From an uncultured Pelagibacteraceae bacterium (GTDB taxonomy: Bacteria; Pseudomonadota; Alphaproteobacteria; Pelagibacterales; Pelagibacteraceae), in the NCBI GenBank assembly GCA_902552705.1, contig CACDHZ010000007.1, positions 1 through 40,671 of the forward strand: DNA of 40,671 bases, in the 5' to 3' direction. Position numbers and translations under genes: made by a program. The notes under the pieces are model-generated. The model did not search any database. It was not told the DNA's origin and saw nothing but the letters and a program-made list of their open reading frames with translations. Each line of letters begins with the position of its first letter. The stretch's first letter is position 1. Positions 1 through 9,886 of the stretch are shown piece by piece.

Positions 1-66
1 AGAGTTCTAAAAGAAGAACACAAATTATATCCAGCCTCTATAATGAAAATTTTTACTAATCCTTAA
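1..66 (+). CDS. purN: Phosphoribosylglycinamide formyltransferase, C-terminal end (partial)
   Basis: Frame 1 is open from the window edge and reads RVLKEEHKLYPASIMK before a TAA at 64-66. The pattern VLxxEHxLYPxAI is the usual C-terminal helix of PurN, the folate-dependent enzyme that formylates GAR in purine synthesis. It is too short for the ORF track. The last 11 bases overlap the 3' end of the convergent ndk gene. A purN next to ndk fits alphaproteobacterial gene order. Only 21 codons are visible, so the identification rests on one motif recalled from the family; the rest of the gene lies left of the window. Confidence 0.7.
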   Translation, partial: RVLKEEHKLYPASIMKIFTNP

Positions 67-466
67 AAAAAAAATCAATTTCTACTTTAGCATTTTCTAT
101 ACTATCAGAGCCATGAACAGAATTTTTATCTATTGAAAGACCATATTTTTTTCTTATTGTTCCTTCTGCCGCTTCCTCGGGTTTTGTTGCTCCCATTAGC
201 TCTCTATTTGCTGCCACTGCATTTTCTTTTTCAAGTATCATTACAACTATTGGGCCTGATGATAAATATGCGCATAAATCATTAAAAAAAGGCTTTGTTT
301 CATGAACTTTGTAAAATTGTTCTGCTTCAGATTTTGATACCTGAATCTTTTTATTTTTTACAATATTGAAACCTTTACTTTTAAATATTTCTTTAATTTC
401 ATTTTCCAAATTTCTCTCTACTGCATCTGGTTTGATTATTGATAATGTTCTTTCTAGGTTACTCAT
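56..466 (-). CDS. ndk: Nucleoside diphosphate kinase
   Basis: This enzyme transfers the gamma phosphate from ATP to other (d)NDPs through a phosphohistidine. The 136-aa length is normal for a bacterial Ndk. It begins ERTLSIIKPDAVERN, the family N-terminus, and carries the active-site histidine in the signature NSVHGSDSIENA near residue 116. The ATG lies inside the end of pepA (8-base overlap), so the two are probably translationally coupled in a pepA-ndk operon. Its 3' end overlaps purN by 11 bases in convergent orientation. In many Alphaproteobacteria holC lies between pepA and ndk; it is absent here. Confidence 0.96.
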   Translation of the reverse strand: MSNLERTLSIIKPDAVERNLENEIKEIFKSKGFNIVKNKKIQVSKSEAEQFYKVHETKPFFNDLCAYLSSGPIVVMILEKENAVAANRELMGATKPEEAAEGTIRKKYGLSIDKNSVHGSDSIENAKVEIDFFFKD

Positions 467-1922
467 AGTTATCCTCTACCAATTGATTCAATAATCTTAC
501 CCCATATCCTGTAGCTCCACTCGGATTTAAAGCGCCTCCATATTTAGAAAAAGCCATTCCAGCAATATCAAGATGAGCCCAGGGTGTTTTGTTAATTATA
601 AATCTTTGTAAAAATTGAGCTGCAGTTGTTGAGCCAGCTCCACCTACATAATTTATATTTTGCATATCTGCATTTTTAGAATCCATAAGTTTATCATAAT
701 TTTTGTGAAGAGGCATTCTCCATAATTTTTCATCCACTTTTTCTCCAGCATCAATTAATTGTTTTGATAGTTTATCATCATTAGAAAAAAGTCCTGCGTA
801 TTCTGAACCCAAGGAAACAATAATGGCTCCAGTTAAAGTTGCTAAATCAACCATAAATTTAGGTTTAAATTTTTTTTCAGTGAAAGTTAAAGCATCTGCT
901 AAAACTAATCTACCCTCTGCATCAGTATTTAAAACTTCTATAGTTTTACCACTATAAGATTTTACAATATCTCCTGGTCTTTGAGCATTTCCACTTACCA
1001 TATTTTCAACAAGACCTACCGCACCAACTGCATTAACTTTTGCTTTTCTTAATGCTAAAGTTTTCATTAAACCCACTACAGCAGCTGAACCTGCCATATC
1101 ATAAGTCATGTCTTCCATAAATCTAGCTGGTTTAAGAGAGTATCCTCCAGTATCAAAACAAACTCCCTTCCCAACAAATGCTAAAGGATTTGATTTAGAT
1201 TTATTTCCTTTCCATTCAATAGTAACTAGATAAGAACCTCTAATGCTTCCCTGCCCAACTCCTAACAAAGCGTTAAATCCCAACTTTTTTAACTTTTTTT
1301 TATCATAGACTGTAACTTTTAACCCATACTTTCTTAATTGAATCAATCTCTTAGCGTATTCATCTGGATGTAAAACATTTCCTGGTTCAGAAACTAAATC
1401 TCTAGTAAAAAATGTTCCTTCTTCTAAAGCTTTAAATTTTAATTTATTTTTAGTAAATGAAGTATTTTGTTTTCCAACTAAATTTATAGTTATATCATTT
1501 TTTACTTTTTTTGATTTATAAATATTAAATTCATATGATTTTAGTTTTAACCCATGTACAAAATGACCTATAAAATCCATTCCTGGCTTATTTTGAGCAC
1601 TTCCAGTAATTATAGAAATATTTTTAAATGAATTTTTTTTTATAAAATTATAAAATTCTCCACCTAAATTTTCTATATCTGAATCTTTTAAGTTTTTTTT
1701 TAAAGAAATTAATATAAAAGTGGTATTTTCATTAATATTAAATGAGATAATTTTTTCTTTATTATCCTTTTTAGTTTTTAAAATTTTTTCGACGTAAGAA
1801 ACTTCATTTTTGGACAAAAAAGTCCCTTTATTTTTTATTTGAAATTTCTCCTCAGTAAATAGTGTGATCACACCCGTATTAGCCGATTTAGCATTGTTTT
1901 TATAGAGAACTTGAACAGTCAT
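459..1922 (-). CDS. pepA: Cytosol aminopeptidase (leucyl aminopeptidase, M17)
   Basis: This is a cytoplasmic di-metal aminopeptidase that trims N-terminal residues from peptides during protein turnover. The 487-aa length is typical of family M17. The C-terminal catalytic domain shows GKGVCFDTGGYSLKP, which carries the metal-binding Lys and Asp and the catalytic Lys, then YDMAGSAAV, and the family signature NTDAEGRLVLADAL with metal-binding Asp and Glu and the catalytic Arg. The N-terminal domain is Lys/Asn-rich and poorly conserved, as is usual. It is the first gene of a leftward pepA-ndk pair. It is divergent from lptF across 48 AT-rich bases that must hold promoters for both directions. Confidence 0.96.
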   Translation of the reverse strand: MTVQVLYKNNAKSANTGVITLFTEEKFQIKNKGTFLSKNEVSYVEKILKTKKDNKEKIISFNINENTTFILISLKKNLKDSDIENLGGEFYNFIKKNSFKNISIITGSAQNKPGMDFIGHFVHGLKLKSYEFNIYKSKKVKNDITINLVGKQNTSFTKNKLKFKALEEGTFFTRDLVSEPGNVLHPDEYAKRLIQLRKYGLKVTVYDKKKLKKLGFNALLGVGQGSIRGSYLVTIEWKGNKSKSNPLAFVGKGVCFDTGGYSLKPARFMEDMTYDMAGSAAVVGLMKTLALRKAKVNAVGAVGLVENMVSGNAQRPGDIVKSYSGKTIEVLNTDAEGRLVLADALTFTEKKFKPKFMVDLATLTGAIIVSLGSEYAGLFSNDDKLSKQLIDAGEKVDEKLWRMPLHKNYDKLMDSKNADMQNINYVGGAGSTTAAQFLQRFIINKTPWAHLDIAGMAFSKYGGALNPSGATGYGVRLLNQLVEDNYE

Positions 1923-1970
1923 TGATTTTATATATATATACTTCTAGTTGAAAGGTCTTATAAATTAAAA

Positions 1971-3113
1971 ATGCTATTTATCAATGAAAAAATTGTCTTT
2001 AAAAAATTTTTAACACAAAATAGTTATTTTTTTCTACTAACATCCTTAAGTATAACATTCATTGTTTGGGCTATTAGAGCGGTAAATAATCTAGATATAG
2101 TATCAGAAGATGGCCATAGTTTCTTCATTTATATTAATTACACCCTTTTAGTTTTTCCAAAAATTTTTGGTCAGGTGTTACCGATAATATTTTTTGCATC
2201 CTTATTCTATAATATCATAAAATATGAAAACAATAATGAGCTTAAGATATTCTGGATCAACGGAATAAATAAAATTAACTTTTACAATGTTGTTTTGCGT
2301 TACACATTTTTATTCTTTATAATACAAATTTTCTTAAGCACTGTTTTAAGTCCATATATGCAAAATAAAGCAAGAGAGTTTATTCAGGACTCTACTTTAG
2401 ATTTTTTCCCATCATTATTTCAAGAAAAGAAATTCATAGATACTGTAGACAAACTAACAATTTTTATTGAAACCAAAAATTCAATGAATGATTTGAGAAA
2501 TATTTATCTAAAAGATGATAGCGGTTCGTCACCAAGAATTATAATTGCAAAAAAAGGTCAACTTATATCACAAGACAGTACAAGAATATTGCGACTTTAT
2601 GATGGAAAATTTATTAATATGGACAAAGATAAAAAGAGTTCTTCTTTTAATTTTGAAAGGACAGACTTTAATCTTTCTAAATTTGTGACTAAATCAACTA
2701 CATATAGAAAAGTTCAGGAAACATATATAACAGAATTATTTAAATGTGCTAACCACATTCTTATAAAAGAAATACCTTATGAAAAAGAATACTTAATTTG
2801 TAATAAAGATGGTATCAATGAAATTATTTCTGAAATCTATAAAAGAATTTATAAACCATTTTATTTATTTTTACTTTCATCAATTGTTATTTTGTTAATT
2901 ATTAGCAATCATGAAGAAAAAAAATTTAAAAATTATAAATTTTTTATTTTTTTTCTTGGGATCCTGATGCTTATTATTTCTGAAATCTCTGTAAATTTTT
3001 CTGGGGTGTCAAACATAAATTTGACTATTTCAATAGTTTTTCCATTTATTATATTTATATTTTTATACTTCTTGTTTTACGCAAAAGTTTATTACAAAGA
3101 AAGAAAGAAATGA
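1971..3113 (+). CDS. lptF: LPS export ABC transporter permease LptF
   Basis: This is an inner-membrane permease of the LptB2FG transporter, which extracts lipopolysaccharide and feeds it to the Lpt bridge. The 380-aa protein has the LptF/LptG (YjgP/YjgQ) layout: membrane segments at about 18-36, 55-80 and 98-125, a periplasmic beta-jellyroll region at about 130-285, then three C-terminal membrane segments at about 290-375. The FPKIFGQVLPIIFF stretch matches the conserved second transmembrane helix. Its end overlaps lptG by 4 bases (ATGA), typical of coupled translation. The order lptF-lptG-lptD is standard for Alphaproteobacteria. The protein is poor in conserved residues, so the F versus G assignment rests mainly on order. 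Confidence 0.88.
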   Translation: MLFINEKIVFKKFLTQNSYFFLLTSLSITFIVWAIRAVNNLDIVSEDGHSFFIYINYTLLVFPKIFGQVLPIIFFASLFYNIIKYENNNELKIFWINGINKINFYNVVLRYTFLFFIIQIFLSTVLSPYMQNKAREFIQDSTLDFFPSLFQEKKFIDTVDKLTIFIETKNSMNDLRNIYLKDDSGSSPRIIIAKKGQLISQDSTRILRLYDGKFINMDKDKKSSSFNFERTDFNLSKFVTKSTTYRKVQETYITELFKCANHILIKEIPYEKEYLICNKDGINEIISEIYKRIYKPFYLFLLSSIVILLIISNHEEKKFKNYKFFIFFLGILMLIISEISVNFSGVSNINLTISIVFPFIIFIFLYFLFYAKVYYKERKK

Positions 3114-4189
3114 TTTTAACTTATAAAAAAAATATAATTTTTTCTTTTTTAAAGAACATACTGTATGTCAGTATTTTCTTTTTTAGTTTAATTTTAATCC
3201 TAAATATTCTTCAAGAAATAATTTTTTTTAAAGATTTAGATGTTGGTTTTTTAATTCCTTTATATTTGACAATGCTAAATGCATCATCAGTTTTATTTGA
3301 TGTATTTCCATTTATTTTTTTAATTGGAGGAATGAATTTTTTCATCGAAATTTTAGATAAAAATGAATTAATAATTTACAAAAGTTATGGTCTGTCTAAT
3401 TTAAAAATAATATCTGTAATTATTGGTACCGCATTTACTTTAGGAGTTTTATTGATTTTAATTTTTTATAATATTTCATCTAATCTAAAATTTTTATACT
3501 TGGATATTAAAAATAATCATACTAAAGATGATAAATACTTAGCTGTAATAACGGCTAATGGGCTTTGGATAAAAGATCATACAGGTGAAAATATAAATTA
3601 TATAAATGCACAAAATATATACAATGAAACATTAAAAGATGTAATAATAAGTCAGTTCGACACTAACCATAATTTTCAAAGATTAATTTCAGCAGATGAT
3701 ATTAATATTAAGCAAAAAAACTGGGTAATTGAAAACCCAAATATTACTGAAGATAATATAACAATAACAAAACAAAGCCCCTTAATATTTAATACGAATT
3801 TTGATGTTGAAATAATTTCTACTCTATTTTCAAATTTATCTGCTTTAGATTTAATAAAACTAAACAAGTTAAAAAAGGATTATACTGCGTTAGGATACTC
3901 AACTGTTAAAATTAATAATCATCTTTTAAATCTATACACTTACCCAGTTTACTTATCCATTATGGTGTGTATTGCTTCTATTCTAATGTTAAATATTGGG
4001 CATAATAAACCGCGTGTTTTCTATTTGATCGTTGGTATCTTAGTATCTGTAATTGTTTTTTATGCTAATTACTTGTTCAATGTTCTAGTGGAAAATCAAA
4101 AGATTTCAGTCTTTTTTTCAGTTTGGTTTGTCCAATTTTTGTTGCTTTTATTTTGTTCAGTTGGTTTGGTGAGGATAAATGAAAAATAA
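3110..4189 (+). CDS. lptG: LPS export ABC transporter permease LptG
   Basis: This is the second permease of the LptB2FG lipopolysaccharide extractor. It is 359 aa with three N-terminal membrane segments (about 10-32, 45-75 and 98-122), a periplasmic domain (about 125-270) containing the GLWIKD and NYINAQNIY motifs characteristic of LptG, and three C-terminal membrane segments (about 272-355). Both ends overlap neighbours: 4 bases with lptF and 11 bases with lptD. This indicates one tightly coupled rightward operon. No ATPase gene (lptB) is present in this window. Confidence 0.9.
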   Translation: MILTYKKNIIFSFLKNILYVSIFFFSLILILNILQEIIFFKDLDVGFLIPLYLTMLNASSVLFDVFPFIFLIGGMNFFIEILDKNELIIYKSYGLSNLKIISVIIGTAFTLGVLLILIFYNISSNLKFLYLDIKNNHTKDDKYLAVITANGLWIKDHTGENINYINAQNIYNETLKDVIISQFDTNHNFQRLISADDINIKQKNWVIENPNITEDNITITKQSPLIFNTNFDVEIISTLFSNLSALDLIKLNKLKKDYTALGYSTVKINNHLLNLYTYPVYLSIMVCIASILMLNIGHNKPRVFYLIVGILVSVIVFYANYLFNVLVENQKISVFFSVWFVQFLLLLFCSVGLVRINEK

Positions 4190-6593
4190 ATCTTTTTATA
4201 TTATAAAATTTTTTTTATTTTATTTTATTTTATTTCCAAGTTTAGTTTTAAGTGATGTAATAAAATTTAACGCATCTGAAATTGAAACTTTTGAAACTGG
4301 AAATCTAATAAAAGGATCTGGAGGAGTTCAAGTTGATGATGGGTTGGGTTTGGTCATTAATAGTGAAAAATTTGAATATGATAAAGTAAAATCTACAATA
4401 ATAGCTAAAGATAAAGTAGTAATTAAAGATAACTTAGATGAAAATAAATTAAAATCTGATCATATTGTTTATTTCAAAGAACTTAATAAAATTATTTCAA
4501 AAGACAAAACTGTAATTGAATTAAAAAGCGGACAAATTATTGACTCTTCAAATATTACTTATGATAGAAATTTGAATATAATTTCATCAAATGAAAAAAC
4601 TTTAATTACAGATAAAAAAAATAATAAATTTAATTTAGATAATTTTAATTATTCAACAATTGATAAAGTTTTAACAGCCAACGGTGTCAAAATAAATGAT
4701 TATGAGAATAACTATTATGAAATAGAAAACATTAGTTATAATATGAATACAGATGAAATTCTTGGAAAAGATATAAGTTTAAATTTCAACAGCTCAAACA
4801 TGAGTTCTAGTGAGAATGAGCCTAGATTAAAAGGTAATGCTATTTTTATAAAAAAAGACTCAATGAAAGTTAATAGTGGAGTTTTCACAACATGTAAAAA
4901 AACTGATGATTGCCCTCCGTGGGTTTTAGAATCAGAGGAAATTCGTCATGATAAAACAAAAAAAACAATCAGCTACAAAAATGCTTTACTTAAGCTTTAC
5001 GATGTACCAGTTATATATTTTCCAAAATTTTTTCATCCAGACCATACTGTTAAAAGACAGTCTGGTTTTTTAATTCCTAGATTTTCACAATCAAATAATC
5101 TTGGAAATTACACTTCGACCCCATACTTTTTTGCTATTTCAGATTCAACTGACTTAACTTTTTCACCAAGAATTTACAATAATGGTAAAGCGCTTTATCA
5201 AGCTGAATATAGAAATTATGGAAAAAAATCAAAACATACACTAGATTTTAGTATTAAAAATGAGAGCTTAATAGATTTTAGTGATGATAATAATTCCCCT
5301 CCAACACACTTTTTTTTAAGTTCTGAACTCGATCTAGAAACAATTAATTTTGATCAAGCTAAATTAGATTTAAAAATTCAACAAACTTCTAATGATCAAT
5401 ACTTAAAAACCTATAAATTAAAATCTCCATTAATAGAATCTGAAACAATTTTACATTCAAGTTTTGATCTGAATTTTAATAGAGATGATTTTGATATTAA
5501 TCTTTCTGCAGAAACATATGAAGATTTGAATAGACTTGAAAGTGATAGATATGAATATATCTTTCCTAGTTTAAGCTTATCGAAAAATATAAAAGATTTT
5601 GAAACAGGAAGCTTGGGTTTAGAAACTTCTGGTTCTAGCAGATTATTCAACACAAATATCTATGAAAAAACACTTATTAATGACTTAAGTTTTAAGTCTT
5701 TTAATAGAATAAACGCATTAGGATTGGTAAGTAATTATGAAATTCTATTTAAAAACTTTAACGCAGATTCTAAAAGATCTACTACTTATAAAAATAAAGC
5801 TGAAAGTTCTCTGCAATCTATTGTTAATTATGAAATGAAGTATCCTTTACAAAAAATAAGTGAAAATTTTTTAAGTACATTAACTCCAACAATGTCTTTA
5901 AGATACAGTCCAAATAAATCAAAAAATAGATCCGAAGATGATAGAGAAATTGATGTAGATAATATTTTTTCAATAAATAGAATTGGTTCATCTGATACAG
6001 TAGAAGGTGGTCAATCAATTACAATAGGTAATGAGTATGCTTTATTTGATAGTAATGATAATAATAGAAAAATACTTTCAATAGATCTTGCAACAGCTTT
6101 CAGAGATGAAAAAAATGATAAATTGCCCATTAATAGTACACTTGGAGATAAACAATCAAATATTTTTGGTAGTATAGATTTTAATTCAAAGAAATTTATC
6201 GATTTTAATTATAATTTCTCTTTAGATAATGATTTAAAAACTTTAAATATGAATCAAATCAAATCTACTTTCAACTTTAATAAGTTTGTTACATCGTTTG
6301 ATTTTTTAGAAAAAAGTAACATTATTGGTACTAATAGTTATATTTCAAATGAAACAACACTTGAAATCAATAATAGTTCTTCATTAAGTTTTAGAACAAG
6401 AAGAAATAAAGAAAAAGATTTAACTGAATACTATAATTTGATTTATCAGTATAAAAATGATTGCCTAGTAGCAGGCTTAGAGTATAAAAAAGATTTTTAT
6501 AGTGATGGGTCATTAAAACCAGATGAACAAATATTTTTTTCAATCACAATAATGCCTTTTGGAAAAGTAAACTCACCAGACTTTAAACAGTAA
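4179..6593 (+). CDS. lptD: LPS-assembly outer membrane protein LptD
   Basis: This is the outer-membrane beta-barrel that inserts lipopolysaccharide into the outer leaflet. The 804-aa protein has a signal peptide (hydrophobic about 8-25, likely cleaved near Ser25), an OstA/LptA-like beta-jellyroll (about 28-235) and a long barrel domain. The junction motif at about 246-300 (CPPWVLESEEI followed by DVPVIYFPKFFHPD) is the diagnostic LptD signature. Three cysteines stand out: Cys239 and Cys245 at the junction and Cys762 near the C-terminus. These fit the inter-domain disulfides known for LptD, although E. coli uses four. The gene overlaps lptG by 11 bases and the next gene by 1 base. The downstream SurA-like chaperone probably helps fold this barrel. 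Confidence 0.93.
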   Translation: MKNKSFYIIKFFLFYFILFPSLVLSDVIKFNASEIETFETGNLIKGSGGVQVDDGLGLVINSEKFEYDKVKSTIIAKDKVVIKDNLDENKLKSDHIVYFKELNKIISKDKTVIELKSGQIIDSSNITYDRNLNIISSNEKTLITDKKNNKFNLDNFNYSTIDKVLTANGVKINDYENNYYEIENISYNMNTDEILGKDISLNFNSSNMSSSENEPRLKGNAIFIKKDSMKVNSGVFTTCKKTDDCPPWVLESEEIRHDKTKKTISYKNALLKLYDVPVIYFPKFFHPDHTVKRQSGFLIPRFSQSNNLGNYTSTPYFFAISDSTDLTFSPRIYNNGKALYQAEYRNYGKKSKHTLDFSIKNESLIDFSDDNNSPPTHFFLSSELDLETINFDQAKLDLKIQQTSNDQYLKTYKLKSPLIESETILHSSFDLNFNRDDFDINLSAETYEDLNRLESDRYEYIFPSLSLSKNIKDFETGSLGLETSGSSRLFNTNIYEKTLINDLSFKSFNRINALGLVSNYEILFKNFNADSKRSTTYKNKAESSLQSIVNYEMKYPLQKISENFLSTLTPTMSLRYSPNKSKNRSEDDREIDVDNIFSINRIGSSDTVEGGQSITIGNEYALFDSNDNNRKILSIDLATAFRDEKNDKLPINSTLGDKQSNIFGSIDFNSKKFIDFNYNFSLDNDLKTLNMNQIKSTFNFNKFVTSFDFLEKSNIIGTNSYISNETTLEINNSSSLSFRTRRNKEKDLTEYYNLIYQYKNDCLVAGLEYKKDFYSDGSLKPDEQIFFSITIMPFGKVNSPDFKQ

Positions 6594-7516
6594 TGATATT
6601 AATTAGATATATATTTTTTATTTTATTAATTTTTTCACCTTTAAAGGCAGTAGAGAGTTTTATAAAATTTAAAATTAATGATGAAATAGTAACAAACATT
6701 GATCTAGATACTGAGTACAGATATTTAATAGCTCTGAATAATGAATTAAGAAATACAGACGAAGATACTTTAAAAAAATTATCTAGAGAGTCAATTATTA
6801 AAGAAAAAATAAAAAAAAATGAACTTAAAAAATATTATCAGATAAAAGGTTCAACAGATTTTTTAGATGAAGTAATAAAAGTTTTTTATGAAAAAGTTGG
6901 TATGAAAAGTATGGATGAATTCGAAAATTATTTGGATGAATATAATTTGGATTTAGATATTGTAAGAAATAAAATTGAAATAGAAATGCTTTGGAATAAA
7001 TTAATTGGACTTAAATACTCAAATCAAATTAATATTAATAAAGAACTTTTAGAAAAACAAATTGAAAAACATTTGAATAAAAATGAATTTATAACAGAAT
7101 ATGAATTATCTGAAATAATGTTTCAGACCAATGATAATATTAATTTTAATAATAAGCTCAATTTAATAATTAAAGATGTTGAGGAACAAGGTTTTAAAAA
7201 TGCAGCAAACATACACAGTATATCCGACTCATCTAAATTTGGTGGGAAAATAGGATGGTTTGATGAAAAACAATTATCTCAATCAATTTTTGATGCTATT
7301 AAGGATCTTGAAATAGGTAAAATTTCTAAACCAGTAAGAATTACAAATGGTTTTTTAATTTTAAAAATAGATAATAAAAAACAAAAAAAAATTACAATGG
7401 ATAGAAAAAAATTATTAGAAGAAGCAATTCAATTTGAAACAACTAAACAGTATAATCAGTTTTCAATAATCTATTATAATAAAATCAAATTAAACTCTGT
7501 AATAAGTGAATTATAA
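6593..7516 (+). CDS. surA: SurA-like periplasmic peptidyl-prolyl isomerase/chaperone
   Basis: This 307-aa protein has a signal peptide (hydrophobic about 4-18, Ala-Val at 19-20). It continues with the SurA_N-type opening FKINDEIVTNIDLDTEYRYL, a helical chaperone region to about 150, and one parvulin rotamase domain at about 168-273 that includes the KFGGKIGWFDEKQL and GKISKPVRITNGF motifs. SurA escorts unfolded outer-membrane proteins through the periplasm, and its place right after lptD fits that role. E. coli SurA is about 430 aa with two parvulin domains; the single-domain form here is common in Alphaproteobacteria. The start codon shares one base with the lptD stop. Confidence 0.85.
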   Translation: MILIRYIFFILLIFSPLKAVESFIKFKINDEIVTNIDLDTEYRYLIALNNELRNTDEDTLKKLSRESIIKEKIKKNELKKYYQIKGSTDFLDEVIKVFYEKVGMKSMDEFENYLDEYNLDLDIVRNKIEIEMLWNKLIGLKYSNQININKELLEKQIEKHLNKNEFITEYELSEIMFQTNDNINFNNKLNLIIKDVEEQGFKNAANIHSISDSSKFGGKIGWFDEKQLSQSIFDAIKDLEIGKISKPVRITNGFLILKIDNKKQKKITMDRKKLLEEAIQFETTKQYNQFSIIYYNKIKLNSVISEL

Positions 7517-8468
7517 ACCAATCATTGTTGTTGCTGGTGAACCTAATAGTATTTTTCTTGAAATATTTTTTAAGTCAAAAAAAGAAATTAAGCTGAAGAA
7601 TCCCTTAATCTTAATAGCTTCCAAAGAGTTAGTTTTATTACATATGAAAAAACTAGGATTTAAGTATGAAATAAATTCTCTTACTGAAAATGAAATAAAT
7701 TTTAAATCTTTGGATAAAAAAAAGATTAATCTAATAGATATAAAGTTTAAGTTTAATAAACCTTTTGATAAAATTTCTGAAAAATCAAATAATTTTATAA
7801 ATAAATCGTTTAACGTTGCACTAAAAATATTAAAAACAAAAAATTGTTCAGGATTAATAAACGGCCCAATTTCTAAAAAACATTTTTTAAAAGGCAAAAG
7901 TTTAGGAATTACAGAATATTTATCAAAAAAAACAAAAAAAAAAGATGTGGCTATGGTAATTTATGATAAAAAATTATCGGTCAGCCCAATAACTACTCAT
8001 CTTCCATTAAAAAATGTAGATAAATTTATTACAAAAGAAAAGATATACACTCAAGTAAAACTAATTACTAAATTTTATAAAGAAAATTTCAAGAAAAAAC
8101 CAAAAATTGCCATAACAGGTCTTAATCCACACTGTGAAAGTAATTTTAAAAATTCTGAGGAAGATAAAATAATTATTCCAGCAATTACTAAATTAAATAA
8201 AAAAAATTATAAAGTAAAAGGACCTTTTCCAGCTGATACTATATTTTTAAAAGAAAATTTTAAAAAATTTGATGTAATTGTAGGCATGTATCACGATCAA
8301 GTACTTGCACCTATGAAGGCTTTATTTGGATTTGATGCAATTAATATAACTTTAGGTCTGCCTTTCACGCGTATTTCTCCAGATCATGGCCCAAATTCCT
8401 CAATGTTAGGTAAAAATTTGTCTAATCCTCAAAGCTTAATAAATGCCCTTAAATTTTTAGATAGATAA
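7506..8468 (+). CDS. pdxA: 4-hydroxythreonine-4-phosphate dehydrogenase (PdxA family), divergent
   Basis: PdxA oxidises 4-phosphohydroxythreonine in de novo vitamin B6 synthesis. The 320-aa protein keeps three metal-binding histidines: H165 (ITTHLPL), H209 (GLNPHCE) and H263 (GMYHDQ). It also keeps the ITLGLPFTRISPDHG block. Several normally invariant positions differ: the N-terminal GDPAGIGPE is GEPNSIFLE, the substrate-site GHTE is GITE (Ile135), and DHGTA is DHGPN. Activity or specificity may therefore have changed. It uses a GTG start and overlaps surA by 11 bases. It sits between surA and rsmA, the usual alphaproteobacterial place, which supports orthology. Confidence 0.85.
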   Translation: MNYKPIIVVAGEPNSIFLEIFFKSKKEIKLKNPLILIASKELVLLHMKKLGFKYEINSLTENEINFKSLDKKKINLIDIKFKFNKPFDKISEKSNNFINKSFNVALKILKTKNCSGLINGPISKKHFLKGKSLGITEYLSKKTKKKDVAMVIYDKKLSVSPITTHLPLKNVDKFITKEKIYTQVKLITKFYKENFKKKPKIAITGLNPHCESNFKNSEEDKIIIPAITKLNKKNYKVKGPFPADTIFLKENFKKFDVIVGMYHDQVLAPMKALFGFDAINITLGLPFTRISPDHGPNSSMLGKNLSNPQSLINALKFLDR

Positions 8469-9257
8469 GTGAATATAAAAGCTAAAAAAAGCCTTGGTCA
8501 AAATTTTTTAATAGACAAAAATATTTTAAATCAAATTGTGAGTACAGTAAAAATTTACGATAAAGAAATTTTAGAAATTGGTCCAGGTAGCGGAAATTTA
8601 ACAAGTTATATTTTACACAAAAATCCTAAAAAATTTTATGTTGTCGAAAAAGATGATAATTTATCTTTATTACTAAAAAAAAAATTTAATGATAAAATTG
8701 AAATTATTAATGATGATATTTTAAAAATTTCAGAAGAGAAAATTTCAAAAAATAAATTAATTGTTTTTGGAAATTTGCCATATAATATCTCAACAGAAAT
8801 TCTCACCAAATGGATTACAAATATGAATTCAAATATTTGGTTTGAAAGTTTAGTTTTAATGTTTCAAAAAGAAGTTGCAGATAGAATAATCGCAAAGTCA
8901 AATAATTCGAGCTACGGCAGATTATCAATTTTATCAAATTGGAAATTAAATATAAAAAAGATTATTGATATAAAGCCTCAAAGTTTTTTTCCTAAACCAA
9001 AAATTGATAGCTCATTATTATTTTTTACTCCAAAAAAAAAATTTTTTGAATTAAAAAGCGCTAAAAGTCTTGAAAAACTTACTAGAGTTTTTTTTAGTCA
9101 AAGAAGAAAGATGTTAAAAAAACCCTTTTATCAAATTTTTAAAAATCCAGAGGAAATATCAAAAAAATTTGAAATCAATCTTAATTTAAGACCACAAAAT
9201 CTTGAACCTGAAATATATTTTAAATTAGCCCAAGAATTAGAAAATTTAAGAAGTTAA
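8469..9257 (+). CDS. rsmA: 16S rRNA dimethyladenosine transferase RsmA (KsgA)
   Basis: This enzyme dimethylates two adjacent adenines in the 3'-terminal helix of 16S rRNA, a late 30S maturation step. The 262-aa protein begins [13 protein letters not shown], the family's N-terminal signature. It has the SAM-binding [11 protein letters not shown] motif (about 36-46) and the catalytic NLPYNIS motif at about 103. It uses a GTG start directly after the pdxA stop with no gap. It ends the rightward lptF operon, and its last 12 bases overlap the end of the convergent gmk. Confidence 0.95.
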   Translation: MNIKAKKSLGQNFLIDKNILNQIVSTVKIYDKEILEIGPGSGNLTSYILHKNPKKFYVVEKDDNLSLLLKKKFNDKIEIINDDILKISEEKISKNKLIVFGNLPYNISTEILTKWITNMNSNIWFESLVLMFQKEVADRIIAKSNNSSYGRLSILSNWKLNIKKIIDIKPQSFFPKPKIDSSLLFFTPKKKFFELKSAKSLEKLTRVFFSQRRKMLKKPFYQIFKNPEEISKKFEINLNLRPQNLEPEIYFKLAQELENLRS

Positions 9258-9878
9258 TTTTTCAATATGTTTTCTAATATATTCTTTATCATAATCTTTT
9301 GAGCCGCTATTAATTTCAGCATCAATTAAATTATTTATCTTTAAATAACATTCATCTAAATTATCATTTACAATAACATAATCATAATTAATCCAATGCA
9401 ATACATCTCTACTAAATTCTTTCATTCTTTCGTCAACTATCAATTTATCTTTCATGTCTCTATTAGATAATCTTTTAAATAGTACTTCTTTACTTGGTGG
9501 TAAAATAAAAAAAGTGATTAATTTATAATTTAGTTTTTTATTCTTAATTTGATCTGCTCCCTGCCAATCTATATCAAATATTACATTTTCACCTTTTTCT
9601 AATTTTTCTATAACTGGGGTTCTTGTCGTTCCATATAAATGATTAAATACTTTTGCATACTCTAAAAATTCTTCATTTTTAATTAAATTTTCAAATTTAT
9701 TATGATCTACAAAATAATAATCTTTATTTGGGACCTCACTTGGTCTAGGTTTTCTGGTAGTGTGTGAAATGGATATATTAAAATTTTTATTTTTAGATAA
9801 AAGTTTTACTAATGTAGTCTTACCTGCCCCAGATGGGGATGATAAAATTACCATTATCCCATCTTTTTTTATGGACAT
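9246..9878 (-). CDS. gmk: Guanylate kinase
   Basis: This kinase phosphorylates GMP to GDP with ATP. The 210-aa length is normal. The P-loop [10 protein letters not shown] lies at about 13-22. The GMP-binding region follows with [11 protein letters not shown] and KDYYFV, then the [12 protein letters not shown] segment and the lid RLSNRD. It is the last gene of a leftward fabD-fabG-acpP-gmk run, 8 bases after acpP. In many Alphaproteobacteria fabF, mltG and yicC lie between acpP and gmk; none is here. Met9 is a possible alternative start, but the upstream ATG is kept because it leaves the normal short spacer to acpP. Confidence 0.95.
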   Translation of the reverse strand: MSIKKDGIMVILSSPSGAGKTTLVKLLSKNKNFNISISHTTRKPRPSEVPNKDYYFVDHNKFENLIKNEEFLEYAKVFNHLYGTTRTPVIEKLEKGENVIFDIDWQGADQIKNKKLNYKLITFFILPPSKEVLFKRLSNRDMKDKLIVDERMKEFSRDVLHWINYDYVIVNDNLDECYLKINNLIDAEINSGSKDYDKEYIRKHIEKLTS

Positions 9879-9886
9879 TTAAATAT

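Noticed and set aside
3676-3867. 63-aa minus-strand ORF inside lptG
   Set aside because: Shadow ORF in AT-rich DNA; lptG has clear family features on the other strand. The same holds for the other short ORFs nested in real genes (for example 5411, 5824, 15155, 19932, 24092 and 39608).
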